From Pyrus communis (Eukaryota; Streptophyta; Magnoliopsida; Rosales; Rosaceae), in NCBI RefSeq assembly GCF_963583255.1, contig NC_084806.1, positions 23,726,317 to 23,790,316 on the forward strand: a stretch of DNA of 64,000 bases. The letters run 5' to 3'. This document shows positions 33,809 through 47,448 of the stretch, one piece after another. The notes below the pieces were generated by a model, which was given only the letters and a program-made list of their open reading frames with translations, did not search any database and had not been told where the DNA came from. The position numbers and the translations under genes are program-made. Within the stretch, counting starts at the first letter, position 1. Each line of letters starts with the position of its first letter.

Positions 33809-36800
33809 ATGCCGCCTCGTCGGGAACCCCGTCGCTCTTCTGAGCCTATTTTCCCCGATATTACTCAGTTGGGGGAAGCTTTTGCTACAGCCCTTCAGTC
33901 AGTGATGCGCCCTCCCCAGAGGACTCCTCTGGAGACCATGTACAATCTGAAGTTGGATAAGTTTAAGGGCAGTGAGGGGCCCGAGAGCGCAGAGCGCTGG
34001 CTAGAACACATAGAGAAGACTTTCCGGGTGCTGCATAATCAGGGGAACTTGCCTATGGAGAGGTGGGTCGAGACGACCGCTTGGTTTCTAGATACGGAGT
34101 CGGCAGCTTGGTGGGAGCAGGAGCTTCGTAGGTTGACTCCGGATCAGAGGATTGATTGGAATGTTTTTACGGGGTTGTTTAGGAGAAGGTATGTGCCCCC
34201 TGAGTATATTGACCGTAAGAAACAAGAGTTTTCCGAGTTAAAACAGCGGAAGATGTCAGCGAATGAGTACTACCGTAAGTTTACGGACTTGTCTCGTTAT
34301 CACCCTGATGTCGCTGGTAATCCGGCGGAGATGCTCCGTCTTTTCCGTCTGGGCACCAAGAAGAAGTGGCGTTCTATGGCGTCTACTGTCCACAGTGAGA
34401 CTTACCGGGACTTTTATGAGATACTGTTGAGGATCGAGGACTCCGAGAATATGTCGAGCGATACTGATGAAGAGAAGGACGGCAACCAGAAGAAAGATGA
34501 CAAAGGCAAAGGTCAGGCATCGCTCGGGCCCCGCCAGACTCAGAACTTCAAGAGAGGTGGAGCTAGTTCTAGTTCTTCGAGTGGTGGCTTCAGTGCCACT
34601 GGACAGGGTCGTGGAGGTAGATTTTCTGGTGGCGCTAGAGGCCAGAGGCAGGGCGATGGTGGTCGAGGTAGAGCCCCTATTTGCCGCAGGTGTAACAACC
34701 GGCATTTCGGCGAGTGTAGACGTGGTAGCAGTGGTTGCTTCACGTGTGGACAGGTGGGACATAGAGCGGCGAATTGTCCCCAGGGTCAGCAGCAGCAGAA
34801 ACCACAGCAGACCTTTATGCCACCGCCTGCACCGCTCCAGCAGATCCAGGGTCCTAGTAGTTACGGCCAGACGGGTCGAGGTGGTGCTTACCATTATCAG
34901 GGTGATGCTGTTCCTTATGCTCCGGGGCAGTATCAGTATCCCCAGGATCCCTATTCCCAGGGTGGCTATCCCCAGTATTCGGGCGGCTATATGCCGTATC
35001 CTCCAGCTCCAGCGGGTGGTTCACAGTGGTATCAGGGAGGACAGTATCAGCAGGGGGAGATTGCCACTAGCAGTGCAGGGTCTTCGAGACAGTCAGGCCA
35101 GCCCAGTCAGGGGCGTGGTGCTCAGGGACGCGGCGTTCAGGCGAGCCGAGGCCGCGGCGGGCGTCAGCAGGGACAGGGGCGTCTTCACAATATTTCTCTG
35201 CAGGACGCTCAGAACAACCCAGACTTGATTATGGGTACGTTGAACATTCTTGGTTGTTTTGCTAGAGTCTTAATTGATTGTGGAGCTACACATTCCGTAA
35301 TTTCTCATACTTTTGCTCAAGTAACGCAACCTCACCCCACGCCTCTAGGGTATGATTTAGAGGTTGTTATGCCTAGAGGAGAGAGTTGTGTCGTAGATTG
35401 TGTGTACCCAGGATGTCCAGTGATCGTAGAGGGAGTTGCTTTGTCAGCCGATCTTATCCCGTTAGATATTGTGGACTTTGATGTGATTCTGGGCACGGAT
35501 TGGTTGCACTTCTATCGTGCCAACATTGACTGTTACGGGAAAGTAGTTACGTTTCACCGACCTGGACTACCTGTGGTTACTTTCGTGGGTGAGCAGAGTG
35601 GGGTGAGACATGGCGTTATTTCGGCGCTGCGAGCGAAAAAGTTGTTATCTAAAGGCTGTCAGGGGTATCTGGCTCACGTAGTGCTAAATGAAGCTGTTTC
35701 TAACAGAGTTGAGGATGTGAGAGTGGTCAGACACTTCCCTGATGTATTTCCCGAGGATTTACCTGGGTTACCCCCAAATCGAGACGTAGAGTTTACCATT
35801 GAGTTGATTCCAGGTACAAATCCTATTTCTTTAACTCCTTATCGTATGGCTCCCGCGGAGTTGAGGGAATTGAAAGTTCAGCTGCAAGAGTTAGTGGATA
35901 AGGGATTTATCCAGCCTAGTACTTCGCCTTGGGGCGCTCCAGTGTTGTTTGTGAGGAAGAATGATGGAACTTTGAGGCTGTGCATCGACTACAGGCAACT
36001 CAATCGGGTGACGATTAAAAACCGTTATCCATTGCCTCGTATCGATGATTTGTTCGATCAGCTGAGAGGTGCTTGTGTGTTCTCTAAGATAGACTTGAGG
36101 TCTGGTTACTATCAGCTGAAGATCAGTAGGGATGATGTCCCTAAGACGGCGTTCAGGACTCGTTATGGTCATTACGAGTTTCTGGTTATGCCATTTGGGT
36201 TGACGAATGCACCAGCCGCCTTTATGGATTTGATGAACCGAGTATTCCAGCCTTACTTGGATAGATTTGTCATTGTCTTCATTGACGATATTCTGGTGTA
36301 TTCTAAGTCGAAAGCGGAGCATGTTCGACATCTTACTTTGGTGTTGAAAAGGTTGAGGGAACACCAGTTATATGCTAAGTTTAGCAAGTGCCAGTTCTGG
36401 TTAGACCAAGTTACGTTCTTGGGGCACGTCATTTCTGCTCAGGGTATTTTGGTTGACCCTCAGAAGGTTGCAGCTGTGGAGAGTTGGGAGCAGCCGCGAA
36501 CCGTCACCGAGGTGAGAAGTTTCCTTGGTTTGGCAGGGTATTATCGAAGATTCGTTAAGGATTTTTCGGTGATTGCCCTGCCGTTGACGAGGTTAACGAG
36601 GAAGGATGTTAAATTTGAGTGGGATGATAGGTGTGAGCAGAGTTTCCAGCGGTTGAAGCATTGTCTCACTCACGCACCTGTTTTGGCACTCCCAGACGAT
36701 AGTGGTGATTTCGAGGTTTACAGCGATGCTTCCTTGAATGGTTTGGGATGTGTATTGATGCAGCATGGTAGGGTGATTGCTTATGCTTCGCGGCAGTTGA

Positions 36801-38609
36801 AACCTCATGAGATGAATTACCCTACACATGATTTGGAGTTGGCTGCTATCATCTTTGCGTTGAAGTTGTGGAGACACTATCTTTACGGGGAAAAGTGCAG
36901 GATCTTTACAGATCACAAGAGTCTCCGGTATCTCTTTACTCAGAAAGAACTTAATCTTCGTCAGCGGAGGTGGTTGGAGTTGCTCAGCGATTACGATTGC
37001 ACGATTGATTATCATCCTGGTCGTGCGAACGTAGTGGCTGATGCACTTAGCAGGAAGTCACAGGGCCGTATTAACGCGTTGTACGCTAGTCGTGTTCCTC
37101 TTTTGGTGGACTTGCGTACTACGGGAGTAAGGCTAGAAGCCGAAGATCGAGATGTGGCATTACTTGCTAATTTCCAAGTTAGGCCGATACTTGTTGATCG
37201 GGTGCTTGAAGCCCAAGTAGCTGATCAGGAGACTCAAGAACTTATTCAAGCTCGAGATCAAGGAAAGAGGCGAGACCTCAGAGTTCGTGATTCGGATGGC
37301 ATGTTGATGCTAGAAGGTAGAATGTTCGTGCCTAAGAGTGTGGAGTTGAAGAAAGAAATTCTCGATGAAGCACATATCTCGGCTTATGCCATGCATCCAG
37401 GAGCTACGAAAATGTATCATACCATTCGACCGTTTTATTATTGGCCGGGTATGAAGAGGGAGATAGCCGAGTATGTGAGCAGATGTGCTGTTTGTCAGCA
37501 AGTTAAAGCAGAAAGGAAGAAGCTGTTTGGGTTGTTGCAGCCGCTTCCCGTTCCCGAGTGGAAATGGGAAAATATCACCATGGATTTTGTGTACAAGCTC
37601 CCGCGTACACATAATGGCTTTGACGGCATTTGGGTGATCGTTGATCGACTCACTAAGTCGGCTCATTTTATTCCAGTGAGAGAGAAGTATTCTTTGAGCC
37701 GTTTAGCGGAGTTGTTCATCTCGAAGGTTGTGAAGTACCACGGTGTCCCTGTGAGTATTATTTCGAATCGAGATCCACGATTTACATCGAAGTTTTGGGT
37801 AGCTTTCCAGGAAGCTTTGGGCACGAGATTACTTTACAGCACGGCGTATCATCCACAGACAGACGGACAGTCAGAGAGAACTATTCAGACCTTGGAGGAT
37901 ATGCTACGAGCTTCGGTGTTGCAGTTTGGTGACGCTTGGCACCAGCGGTTAGATTTGATGGCAGAGCTTGTCGCACACCGTTTGGTGACCATTTGAGGCC
38001 TTGTATGGCAGAGCTTGTCGCACACCGTTGTGTTGGTCAGAGGTTGGAGAAAGAGTCTTAGTAGGTCCAGAGATTGTTGAGGAGACTACTCAGAACGTTC
38101 AGGTGATCAAGTCTAACCTGAAAGCAGCTCAGGACAGGCAGAAGAGTCTAGCGGATCGGCATGCTACGGACAGAGCATATGAGGTCGGAGATTGGGTATT
38201 TCTGAAGCTTTCACCGTGGAGAGGTGTTGTGCGGTTCGGAAAGAAGGGGAAGTTGAGTCCCAGGTACATCGGACCATACGTGGTCACAGAACGAGTTGGT
38301 GAGGTAGCTTACAGGTTGGAGTTGCCTCCGGAGTTGGCTAGAGTGCATAATGTTTTTCACGTGTCCATGCTCCGACACTATGTTGCTGATCCATCTCATG
38401 TGATACCTCCTCAACCGCTTGAGATTAACCCAGATTTGACGTACGACGAGGAGCCGGTGACGATACTAGATTGGAAAGAGAAGGTTCTGAGGAACAAGAC
38501 AATGAATTTAGTGAAGGTTTTGTGGAGGAATCATTCAGTTGAAGAAGCAACGTGGGAGACAGAAGATCGAATGAGGGATTTGTATCCTCGTTTGTTCTTT
38601 GGCCACTAG
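33809..38609 (+). pseudogene. TEK-1 gag-pol polyprotein, broken in integrase
   Basis: The ATG of [13 protein letters not shown] at 33809 is the likely start. In order: Gag core (about 33930-34440), CCHC knuckle [14 protein letters not shown] (about 34738), aspartic protease IDCGATHS (about 35273), reverse transcriptase with [10 protein letters not shown] (about 36280), RNase H (YSDAS, about 36720), integrase HHCC zinc region (37370-37510) and catalytic core. The second catalytic Asp of integrase is Asn here (ISNRDPRF, about 37768). At 37958-37988 a segment of the integrase is missing and replaced by a copy of downstream sequence, which shifts the frame and ends the first ORF at 37996. The rest of integrase and a chromodomain (LVKVLWRNHSVEEATWE, about 38507) follow in another frame to 38609. 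Integrase should be dead; upstream enzymes could still be made. Confidence 0.93.
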
Positions 38610-38650
38610 GGGCTGCTGCTTGGTTGTTTTGAATTTCGGGACGAAATTCT

Positions 38651-38666
38651 ATTAAGGTGGGAAGGT
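38651..38666 (+). other. TEK-1 polypurine tract
   Basis: The sequence attaaggtgggaaggt directly precedes the 3' LTR, as expected for the plus-strand primer. Confidence 0.75.
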
Positions 38667-39451
38667 TGTGACATCCCGTCCCGGGATTATTAACACGTAC
38701 GCGTGGAATTACAATTTTGCCCCTAGTGCGTTTTTCGTCACGTTGTGGGGTTGTTTTGTGTGTTGTGGCATGTGTTGGGCCACAAACACACACCTGCACA
38801 CTCTCTGTCCTTCCCTTTCCCTCTGTCTCTCTCTCCCGTGTCTCTCTTTCTCTCCCCCGAGCTTCCACTTCCCCTGTAAACGTACGGACACAAACCAAGG
38901 ACCATTAAACCGTAGCAGATCGAGGAAACCAAGGGTGCAGTTGTGATCGTGAGGTCGAGGGGAGCACGAATATACCACTTTCAGGTAAGAACTTCGACGT
39001 TTTCACGTCGATATCGCGATGTCCGTTTTGAGCACTGTTCATGCAACATTAATTTACTTAGTTTTTGGACATTTGAAGCTTGTAGGTGTGTTGGTGAAGC
39101 CCTAAGGAGCGTCGGAGTAGCTCGTTGGACAAATTTGGACGTCGGGAAGGCCTGGTTCGAAGTTGGCCGAACTTGGAGTTTTTGGACAAGGTATAATCTC
39201 TTAGTTTTAGCCCTTAAAACTTGTTGGGACATGTTCTACTAGTCTAGGGCTTTCATTTGGTCCAAGAATCACGAAAAACGGATGAAAAATGAGCGAGAAA
39301 ACCCAAGTTGCAGGTTTTCCCAGTTTCCGGCGCCGGCGACGTTGCCGGCGATCGAATGAAGAAGGCGACGGAATATTCCGTCAATTCTGACGGGATATTC
39401 CTAACGCCGTTAACGGATCCGGTTAGTTTTAACGGAATATTCCTGACGGCG
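38667..39451 (+). repeat. TEK-1 3' LTR, left part
   Basis: It matches the 5' LTR from tgtgacatcccg up to the ATH-2 insertion point, where cggcg (39447-39451) was duplicated. It lacks one 21-bp aacggaatattcc unit that the 5' LTR has. The remainder of the LTR is at 52374-53808. Confidence 0.93.
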
Positions 39452-39889
39452 TGATAGGAGCATATTCATGCGACTTAAATGGCTTGTTCTCGTGCATTTA
39501 CGTTATGTTTCTCTCGTTATTTTAGTCCTTTATGCTTCTTTTGTGTGTTTTCAGGTTCTAAGGGCCTAGGGAGCAAGTAAGTGCACTTTGAGGCCATTTG
39601 GAGCATTTTTGGGCATGGATTGGATAGCTTATCCATGGAGCCAAGAGGATGGACGAATTTGAAGGCCTTGTATGCACTTGAAGACACAAAACAATGGCCC
39701 TAACCCAATCACATAACACATTATGCCATACAAACCAACCTATTTTAGGCCCATTCTATGTACTTAAACCCTAGCCCTTTAAACTAGTTCATTTATCACT
39801 TATCAAACCATTCACTTATCACTCACCACATATCATTCACTTATCACTTAACATATCATTCATTTATTTCACTTCCATACTCCTCTTAA

Positions 39890-40260
39890 TTCCACATGCA
39901 TTCTCACACATGCACATCATTCACTCACATTTCCACCATTCATTCTTTATTCCTTTCCAAACATCTCACATGCATTTCCACCTTCCTACTTCATCATTTC
40001 ACCACATTCTCCCTCTTTAACTCACATGCATTCATCATAATTCACAACACAAAACAACTTCATTGCCGTGGGTTCCCATTTCCTTTCCAAACATCTCACA
40101 TGCATTTCTTCATTATTTCCTAACCCTACATGCATTATTTATTGCATCTTCACATGCATTCACACACACTTTACACATTCAAACCGTGAGCTCCCATTCC
40201 TATATGCCATTTTCAGATTTCCACCCACTAACCTAGTCATCAACACATGCACTTCCACCT
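39890..40260. promoter_or_regulatory. Cluster of cacatgca (RY-type) motifs in the ATH-2 U3
   Basis: About nine copies of catgca, mostly as cacatgcatt, lie within 370 bp upstream of the TATA box. catgca is the core RY element recognised by plant B3-domain seed regulators (LEC2/FUS3/ABI3). Whether they act here is inference. Confidence 0.4.
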
Positions 40261-40381
40261 TTCATCCACAATGATTCATGATTCATTCACTTTGCATCCT
40301 TTAAATCAATCACATACTTTTCCATCATTAATTAGCCACTTGCATCTTAAACAAACAGCCATATGTTCCCTCCACTACTCC

Positions 40382-40389
40382 TATAAATA
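40382..40389 (+). promoter_or_regulatory. LTR TATA box (ATH-2)
   Basis: tataaata lies in the same cctataaataccc context as in ATH-1. Confidence 0.65.
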
Positions 40390-41817
40390 CCCTTGCATTC
40401 ATCCATTCAATTCATATCTCATATTTCCATTCACAACACTTCACACAACACAAATACACATCCATTGCCGCAATTCCCCTTCCATTTTCTGTGCAGTTTT
40501 TCTCCTTCATTGCAGCCACTATCCAACCACTTCCCATCCCTCCAAAACACTTCACATAATCCCCAAAGCTCACCTTAGACCTTGTGCTACAACAACGAGG
40601 AAGAAAAGAGTGCTTAAACGTTCATACAATTCAAGTTTGAGTTGTTGGAATGTTTAGGTGTTTCTTTGATTTCAAAGTTTAAATTTAATTCTCTTTGTTT
40701 TGTACGTATGAGAAGGGAAGAGAAGAGTGCCTAAACGTTCATACAATTCACGTTTGAGTTGTTGGAATGTTTAGGTGTTTCTTTGATTTCAAAGTTATGA
40801 GGAACTAAACCCCCTTTAGCTAGGGGGTGATTCGAAACTATGTTTATATTTGCATTTTGAATTGATTACGTTTGGTTGGAATTTCATAAGTTGTGGATTC
40901 AATTCGTTTAACTGTTTGATTGATAACTTATTTATGTATGTTCATTGAGTTTGCAAGCTTAATTTTCATGCATAAATATGACGCTAGAATATAAGTGAAT
41001 TTCACCTAATCGTTATGAACTTATATTCACAAGTAGTAGAGGTTACTTATAAACAATCGCGTTAAACGAATTCTTGGCATAAGTTTCATGCGTATTCCAT
41101 AGTAACGAATGCCTCGTCGATGTTTATGATTTCCGTTGAACTTAATGATCTTTGTTGAATGTCTCTATCATGCGTATTCCATAGTTAGGGACTTTGATTA
41201 AGAATAATTGGGTTGTAATGCGTATTCCATTCAATCCAACAAATTTAGGGAAATCTGAAAGTTAATCTAAGCGGATCTAATTAACTTGGAGCATTGAGTT
41301 TCACAACTTATCGAAAGACCAACTGAGAATCAATTTTGTTTGCAAGTGTAACATGTGTGGAGAAGAACCCCTTGGCTATTCCATCATCCATATTTTTTTT
41401 ATCACATTCATATTTACATTTTGCCTTTAATTATATTCTGTCTTTTTAATTTAATATCGTCCAACCACAATTCCCCCCCCCCTATTTTGTTAAGTCTTAA
41501 TCATTCGTATTTGTTTTATTTTTGTATCTTTAAGCTTTTGGAGTCATAAACAATTGCAAATTCGTCTAAATCAAGTTCTAGCTTCTATTTGAGTCAATTT
41601 GATTGTTTTAGACAATTTGAGTTTTTCAAAGCCATTCTGAGTCATAGTAGTCTTGTTAAGAGTATTTTAATTTAGTTTTTATGTTTTTAAGTCAATTTAG
41701 AAGGTTTTAGCAAGCCCTCCTAATCCCCGGTCTAGAACGATCCCTCACTTATCCATTCTACTACAATTGTCAAACGAGGGTTTAATTTGAGTGTCAAGTA
41801 AATCTCGCATCAAATTT

Positions 41818-41834
41818 TGGCGCCGTTGCCGGGG
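41818..41834 (+). other. Primer binding site, tRNA-Asp type (ATH-2)
   Basis: tggcgccgttgccgggg, 5 nt after the left LTR. Confidence 0.9.
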
Positions 41835-41946
41835 ATTAGCAACTTTGCTAATCCTTTGTCTTTATTTTTATATTTTTTTTTGTTTTTCGTGCATTCTTAT
41901 TTTAGATTCTTAGTTTGTTTGTTTCCTTGTTTTTTAGGTACTGTGT

Positions 41947-44900
41947 ATGACTCGTCGCTCTCGGCCTATTATAGAGAACATCTCCGACTTTGACGGTGAT
42001 TTTGAGCGCACTTTGAGGAGAACGAGGAGTCAACAAGAGCCACCACAACCTGGGCTTGAAGAAGACGAAGTAGGTGTAGAAGAAAAGCCCACAGATCAGA
42101 TTTTTGAAGAAGAACAAGCCATGGCAGCAGATAATAGAACCATCAAGGAGCTTTCGGCCTCGGGTTTGGATAATGCATTGCCTCTTTGTATCCAATACCC
42201 CACGGCTGCAGAGGGGAAGACTGAGGAATTTGAACTCAAATCCAGTTTGTTACACCATATTCCGAAGTTCCATGGCTTGTCTATGGAAGACCCCAACAAA
42301 CACTTGAAGGAGTTCGAGGTGGTTTGTTCGAGCATGACCCCCGTCAATGTGGATGGGAGTATATTGAAGATGAAGGCCTTTCCATTTTCACTTATGGACA
42401 AGGCCAAAGATTGGCTCTACGAACTAGCCCCGGGAACTGTGACTTCGTGGGAGAGTATGAAGCGTGCTTTCTTGGAGAAATTCTTCCCTACTTCGAGAGT
42501 GATTCTCCTACGGAAGAAAATTAGTGGTATTCAACAGAATCATGGTGAGACATTCCCGGCTTATTATGAGCGCTTCAAGGGCCTTGTAGCTTCATGTCCT
42601 CAACATCAAATGAAGGAGGAACTTCTCCTTCAATATTTCTATGAGGGCCTCCTTCCTATCGAACGTCAAATGGTTGATGCGTCAGCGGGAGGAGCATTGG
42701 TGGACAAAACACCAAGGGATGCTAAGATTCTCATAGCCAACCGAGCGCTCAACGCTCAACAATATGAAGGAGTGGGCCAAAGGGAAGCCCCACGGCAACA
42801 AAGTGTAAATGAGGTGAGTGCTATTTCTGAAATTCAATCACAACTTGCTAATCTTACTTCTCTTGTTTCTCAGGTTGTGATTGGTCCAAAAGCACAAGAA
42901 CACCAAGTTTGTGGCGTGTGCTCAATTCAAGGGCATCCATCCGACAAGTGCCCTCAACTAATCGAGAATGGTGGGTGGGAATCTGCCAATGCAATTGGTT
43001 TCCAAGGACAAAATCAAAACAACCCATACTCGAACACTTACAATGTCGGATGGAGGGACCATCCAAACTTCAAATGGAGGGAGCCACAACAAACTGCCCA
43101 ACAAGGAGGATTTAGGCCAAACCCCCCTGGTTTTTATACCAAGCCGTATGCACCCCAACAATCCCAACAACCTTCGGCATCATCTCATTCAGGTACGTCT
43201 TTGGAAAGTAATCAAGCTATGCAATTACTAACCTCTATTTCGCAGGGGTTGCAAAATCAAAACAACCGGATAGAAAATAACGAGAAGGAGATGATGGATA
43301 TGAAGAAACAAATAGGGCAGATTTCTGAGTTCCTTGGACAGATTAGAGAGCAAGGAAAGCTTCCTAGCTCAACCACAGTCAATCCAAAGGGAGGATTCGA
43401 ATCCGCCAAGGCCATCACCCTAAGGGGTGGAAAAGAAGTTGGGACCGAGCCAAACAATCCCAAATCTGCCCAGAAAGTAGATGAAGAGACGACACAACCT
43501 GAGGCAGATCACCCTAACTCGGCCAAATCAGGTAATTTAAGTTCAAATTCATGTACTTCACGTCCTAATCTGCCCAATGTACCTTTTCCTCGCAGGTTCA
43601 TGCAAGAAAAAAAGGAAGAAAGTGAGAAGGACATTCTTGAAACGTTCCGGAAGGTGCAAGTGAACATACCACTTCTCGATGCAATCAAACAGGTTCCAAA
43701 GTATGCTAAATTCCTCAAAGACCTATGCAATACAAAGAGAAGAAGGGCAAACAAAGAGGTAGTGAAGGTAAGCGAGAATGTGTCCGCTGTTTTGCAACGT
43801 AAACTGCCTACCAAGTGCAAAGACCCCGGTAGTTTCACGATTCCTTGTGTGATTGGACATAATCGTTTTGAACATGCCATGCTTGATTTAGGTGCATCCA
43901 TAAATGTCATGCCTTATTCTATTTATGCATCTATGAATTTGGGTGAATTAAAACAAGATGGTGTAATCATACAATTGGCCGATCGTTCTAACGCGTATCC
44001 AAAAGGAGTTTTGGAAGATGTGATTGTGCAGGTGAACCATTTAATTTTTCCAGCTGATTTCTACGTCCTAGACATGGAGGATTCAGCCCATTCTACATCT
44101 TTGCCGATTCTCCTTGGTAGGCCATTCATGAAGACGGCCCGAACGAAGATTGATGTATACAAAGGCACCTTGACAATGGAATTCGATGGGGAAGTGATTG
44201 ATTTTAATATTTCTGAAACTATGAGATATCCCGTTGATGACCATTCTTGTTTTTCCATTGATGTTATCGATTCTTTGGCGCAGGTATACCTTGAAGAATT
44301 GAACGAGGACGCCCTGGAAACAACCATCACTAAGGCCATAGAGCGCAAAAATGAAGGATTTGGGCCAATGCAAGGCCACGGCAAGGAGGAGGAATTCTTT
44401 GCAATGGGTTCTAGAGAAGAAATAATTGAGGTTGTGGCAGCCCTTGAGTCATTGCCACAACAATATGGTAAGGTTCCACTCTCACTTTCAAATTCAGTTT
44501 CCACTAAGATGCTACCTTCTGTTGTTCAGGCACCATCGCTTGAACTTAAGCCGTTGCCGGACCATTTGAAGTATGTGTTTTTGGGAAAAGGCGAAACATT
44601 GCCCGTCATCATTTCATCAAGTCTCACGGCAATGGAGGAGGAGAAGCTTGTGAGGGTGCTGCGAGAACACAAAACGGCCATAGGGTGGACTTTGGCCGAC
44701 ATTAAAGGAATAAGCCCTACCACATGCATGCACCGTATACTTCTTGAGGAGGGGACTAAGCCATCCCGAGAGGCTCAACGCCGTCTCAACCCTCCGATGA
44801 TGGAAGTGGTGAAGAAGGAAATAATCAAGCTTTTGGATTGCGGAGTGATCTACCCTATCTCCGATAGCCGTTGGGTCTCTCCAGTTCAAGTCGTTCCCAA

Positions 44901-47448
44901 GAAGTCCGGAGTAACTGTTATCAAGAATGATGAGAATGAGCTCGTGCCTACACGCATTCAGACTGGATGGCGCGTATGTATCGATTACCGGAAGCTAAAT
45001 GCCATGACTAGGAAAGATCACTTTCCTTTGCCATTCATCGACCAGATGCTCGAAAGGTTAGCCGGTCATGCTTTTTACTGTTTTCTTGATGGATACTCTG
45101 GATATAACCAAATTGTGATAGCCCCGGATGATCAAGAGAAGACCACATTCACATGTCCCTTTGGAACATTTGCTTATCGTCGCATGCCATTTGGCTTATG
45201 CAACGCACCGGCCACTTTCCAAAGGTGTATGGTAAGTATATTTTCCGATTTTGTTGAAAAGATCATTGAGGTTTTCATGGATGATTTCAGTGTATTTGGG
45301 AGTTCATTTGATAATTGCTTGGATAATCTGACCTTAATTTTGAAACGATGTGTTGAAACTAACCTTGTCTTGAATTGGGAGAAATGTCACTTTATGGTGA
45401 AACAAGGAATAGTTTTAGGACATATTGTTTCAGAAAAAGGAATTGCAGTAGATAAATCGAAAATAGACCTTGTACGTCACTTACCCTCTCCTACTTCGGT
45501 TAGAGAGGTACGTTCGTTTCTTGGCCATGTAGGGTTCTATAGGCGTTTTATCAAGGACTTCTCCAAGATGTCCAACCCTCTTTGCCGATTGCTTCAAAAA
45601 GATGTGCCATTCAAGTTTGATGAAAAGTGTAATTCGGCATTTAACCAACTCAAGGAGAAGCTAGTCTCGGCCCCCATTATTGTACCTCCAGATTGGAGCC
45701 TTCCGTTCGAGCTCATGTGCGATGCATCCGACTATGCATTAGGAGCTGTTCTAGGACAAAGAAGAGACAAGCGGCCGCATGTCATATACTATGCCTCTCG
45801 GACTCTCAATGATGCCCAATTGAACTACTCCACGACGGAAAAAGAACTTCTAGCTGTGGTTTTTGCTTTAGATAAATTCCGTTCATATTTAATTGGTACT
45901 AAAGTAATCGTTTATTCTGATCATGCAGCTTTGAGGTACTTGCTCACGAAAAAGGAAGCAAAGCCGAGGCTTATCCGTTGGATTCTTCTTCTTCAAGAAT
46001 TTGATATTGAAATCCGGGATAAGAAAGGAAGCGAGAATGTAGTGGCTGACCATTTAAGCCGAATGATCCACGAGGAGCATGAACATGCCGTACCTATCCC
46101 TGAAACTTTTCCCGATGAGCAGCTGCTATCCATTGAGGTAAGTGAACCATGGTATGCAGATTTAGTGAATTACTTGGTGGCTAAACAAATTCCAAATGAA
46201 CTAAACAAGCACCAACGTGATAAGCTTAAAAATGATGCACGTTTCTATGTTTGGGACGACCCTTATTTGTGGAAGTATTGCTCAGATCAAATTGTACGTA
46301 GATGTGTGCATGATTCTGAATTTCACTCAATTCTAAGCTTTTGTCACACATATGCATGTGGTGGTCATTTTGGCACACAACGCACTGCCCTCAAGGTTCT
46401 AGAGTGTGGTTTTTATTGGCCGACTATATTTAGGGATGCTAGAACCTTTTGTATGTCTTGTGATCGTTGCCAACGAATGGGTAACATAGGTACCAAGGAC
46501 CAAATGCCGCAAACCCCTGTCTTTAATGTTGAAATTTTTGATGTTTGGGGCATTGATTTCATGGGCCCTTTCCCTCCATCTTATGGTTTCACTTATATCT
46601 TGCTAGCCGTTGATTATGTTTCTAAATGGGTGGAAGCAAAAGCCACCCGTACTAACGATTCTAAGGTGGTTGCAGATTTCGTGAAAACTAACATTTTTGC
46701 TAGGTTTGGAATGCCAAGAGTAATCATAAGTGATGGAGGGTCTCACTTTTGCAATCGGACCATTGAGGCGTTGCTAAGAAAGTACCATGTCAACCATAAG
46801 GTCTCCACACCTTACCATCCTCAAACAAATGGCCAAGCCGAGGTGTCTAACCGAGAAATCAAACAAATTTTGGAGAAGACCGTTGGACCAACAAGGAGGG
46901 ATTGGAGCTTACGTTTAGATGATGCACTGTGGGCATATCGTACGGCATACAAAACACCCATTGGGATGTCACCTTTTCGGCTCGTCTATGGTAAGCCATG
47001 TCATTTGCCCGTAGAGTTAGAGCACAAGGCACATTGGGCCGTGAAGACTTTCAACATGGACATAGATGCAGCGGGAGTTCATAGGAAGCTCCAATTGAAT
47101 GAACTTGAGGAGATTCGGAATGAAGCCTATGAGAATGCCCGGATGTACAAAGCCAAGACCAAAGCATTCCATGATAAAATGATTCGAACCAAGACCTTCA
47201 CAGTTGGGCAGAAAGTGTTACTTTTTAACTCTCGCCTACGTTTGTTTCCTGGTAAGTTGCGTTCTAAATGGATTGGCCCGTTTGTTGTTACTAATGTTTT
47301 CCCTCATGGTGCAGTGCAAATCAAAAGTTCAAGGATGCAGCAAGAATTCAAAGTGAATGGGCATCGATTGAAGCCCTATTACGAGATGTTTGAGGAGCAT
47401 GTCGTGGAGGAGGTACCCCTCCATGCCGTGGAACCTAGTCAAGCTTAA
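41947..47448 (+). CDS. ATH-2 Gag-Pol polyprotein, intact, Athila type
   Basis: 1833 codons in one frame without interruption. Residues about 100-280 are the Gag core ([25 protein letters not shown]). A CCHC knuckle, [14 protein letters not shown], lies near residue 320, and a Gln/Asn-rich linker follows to about 540. The protease motif LDLGAS is near 645. Reverse transcriptase has [10 protein letters not shown] (about 1010) and the active-site FMDDFSVFG (about 1110). RNase H ([10 protein letters not shown]) is near 1256. Integrase has an HHCC zinc region (about 1458-1510) and catalytic GIDFMGP (about 1534), ISDGGSHF (about 1594) and NGQAE (about 1628), with DD35E spacing and every acidic residue present. 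The last 200 residues include IGPFVV. All enzyme motifs look functional, so this ORF could supply proteins for ATH-1 and ATH-3. The start is the first ATG after the primer site and leader. Confidence 0.95.
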   Translation: MTRRSRPIIENISDFDGDFERTLRRTRSQQEPPQPGLEEDEVGVEEKPTDQIFEEEQAMAADNRTIKELSASGLDNALPLCIQYPTAAEGKTEEFELKSSLLHHIPKFHGLSMEDPNKHLKEFEVVCSSMTPVNVDGSILKMKAFPFSLMDKAKDWLYELAPGTVTSWESMKRAFLEKFFPTSRVILLRKKISGIQQNHGETFPAYYERFKGLVASCPQHQMKEELLLQYFYEGLLPIERQMVDASAGGALVDKTPRDAKILIANRALNAQQYEGVGQREAPRQQSVNEVSAISEIQSQLANLTSLVSQVVIGPKAQEHQVCGVCSIQGHPSDKCPQLIENGGWESANAIGFQGQNQNNPYSNTYNVGWRDHPNFKWREPQQTAQQGGFRPNPPGFYTKPYAPQQSQQPSASSHSGTSLESNQAMQLLTSISQGLQNQNNRIENNEKEMMDMKKQIGQISEFLGQIREQGKLPSSTTVNPKGGFESAKAITLRGGKEVGTEPNNPKSAQKVDEETTQPEADHPNSAKSGNLSSNSCTSRPNLPNVPFPRRFMQEKKEESEKDILETFRKVQVNIPLLDAIKQVPKYAKFLKDLCNTKRRRANKEVVKVSENVSAVLQRKLPTKCKDPGSFTIPCVIGHNRFEHAMLDLGASINVMPYSIYASMNLGELKQDGVIIQLADRSNAYPKGVLEDVIVQVNHLIFPADFYVLDMEDSAHSTSLPILLGRPFMKTARTKIDVYKGTLTMEFDGEVIDFNISETMRYPVDDHSCFSIDVIDSLAQVYLEELNEDALETTITKAIERKNEGFGPMQGHGKEEEFFAMGSREEIIEVVAALESLPQQYGKVPLSLSNSVSTKMLPSVVQAPSLELKPLPDHLKYVFLGKGETLPVIISSSLTAMEEEKLVRVLREHKTAIGWTLADIKGISPTTCMHRILLEEGTKPSREAQRRLNPPMMEVVKKEIIKLLDCGVIYPISDSRWVSPVQVVPKKSGVTVIKNDENELVPTRIQTGWRVCIDYRKLNAMTRKDHFPLPFIDQMLERLAGHAFYCFLDGYSGYNQIVIAPDDQEKTTFTCPFGTFAYRRMPFGLCNAPATFQRCMVSIFSDFVEKIIEVFMDDFSVFGSSFDNCLDNLTLILKRCVETNLVLNWEKCHFMVKQGIVLGHIVSEKGIAVDKSKIDLVRHLPSPTSVREVRSFLGHVGFYRRFIKDFSKMSNPLCRLLQKDVPFKFDEKCNSAFNQLKEKLVSAPIIVPPDWSLPFELMCDASDYALGAVLGQRRDKRPHVIYYASRTLNDAQLNYSTTEKELLAVVFALDKFRSYLIGTKVIVYSDHAALRYLLTKKEAKPRLIRWILLLQEFDIEIRDKKGSENVVADHLSRMIHEEHEHAVPIPETFPDEQLLSIEVSEPWYADLVNYLVAKQIPNELNKHQRDKLKNDARFYVWDDPYLWKYCSDQIVRRCVHDSEFHSILSFCHTYACGGHFGTQRTALKVLECGFYWPTIFRDARTFCMSCDRCQRMGNIGTKDQMPQTPVFNVEIFDVWGIDFMGPFPPSYGFTYILLAVDYVSKWVEAKATRTNDSKVVADFVKTNIFARFGMPRVIISDGGSHFCNRTIEALLRKYHVNHKVSTPYHPQTNGQAEVSNREIKQILEKTVGPTRRDWSLRLDDALWAYRTAYKTPIGMSPFRLVYGKPCHLPVELEHKAHWAVKTFNMDIDAAGVHRKLQLNELEEIRNEAYENARMYKAKTKAFHDKMIRTKTFTVGQKVLLFNSRLRLFPGKLRSKWIGPFVVTNVFPHGAVQIKSSRMQQEFKVNGHRLKPYYEMFEEHVVEEVPLHAVEPSQA

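Larger units (their letters stand above)
39452..41812 (+). repeat. ATH-2 left LTR
   Basis: 2361 bp, tgataggag...gcatca. TATA box at 40382, hairpin duplication at about 40610-40780, and clusters of cacatgca motifs at 39890-40260. It matches the reverse complement of 50007-52368 with about five base changes and one length difference in a C-run (41473-41482). Confidence 0.93.

Noticed and set aside
34256..34894. 212-codon minus-strand ORF inside TEK-1 gag
   Set aside because: It is a shadow of the Gag reading frame, low-complexity Ser/Thr/Arg, with no relation to the conserved antisense ORF.
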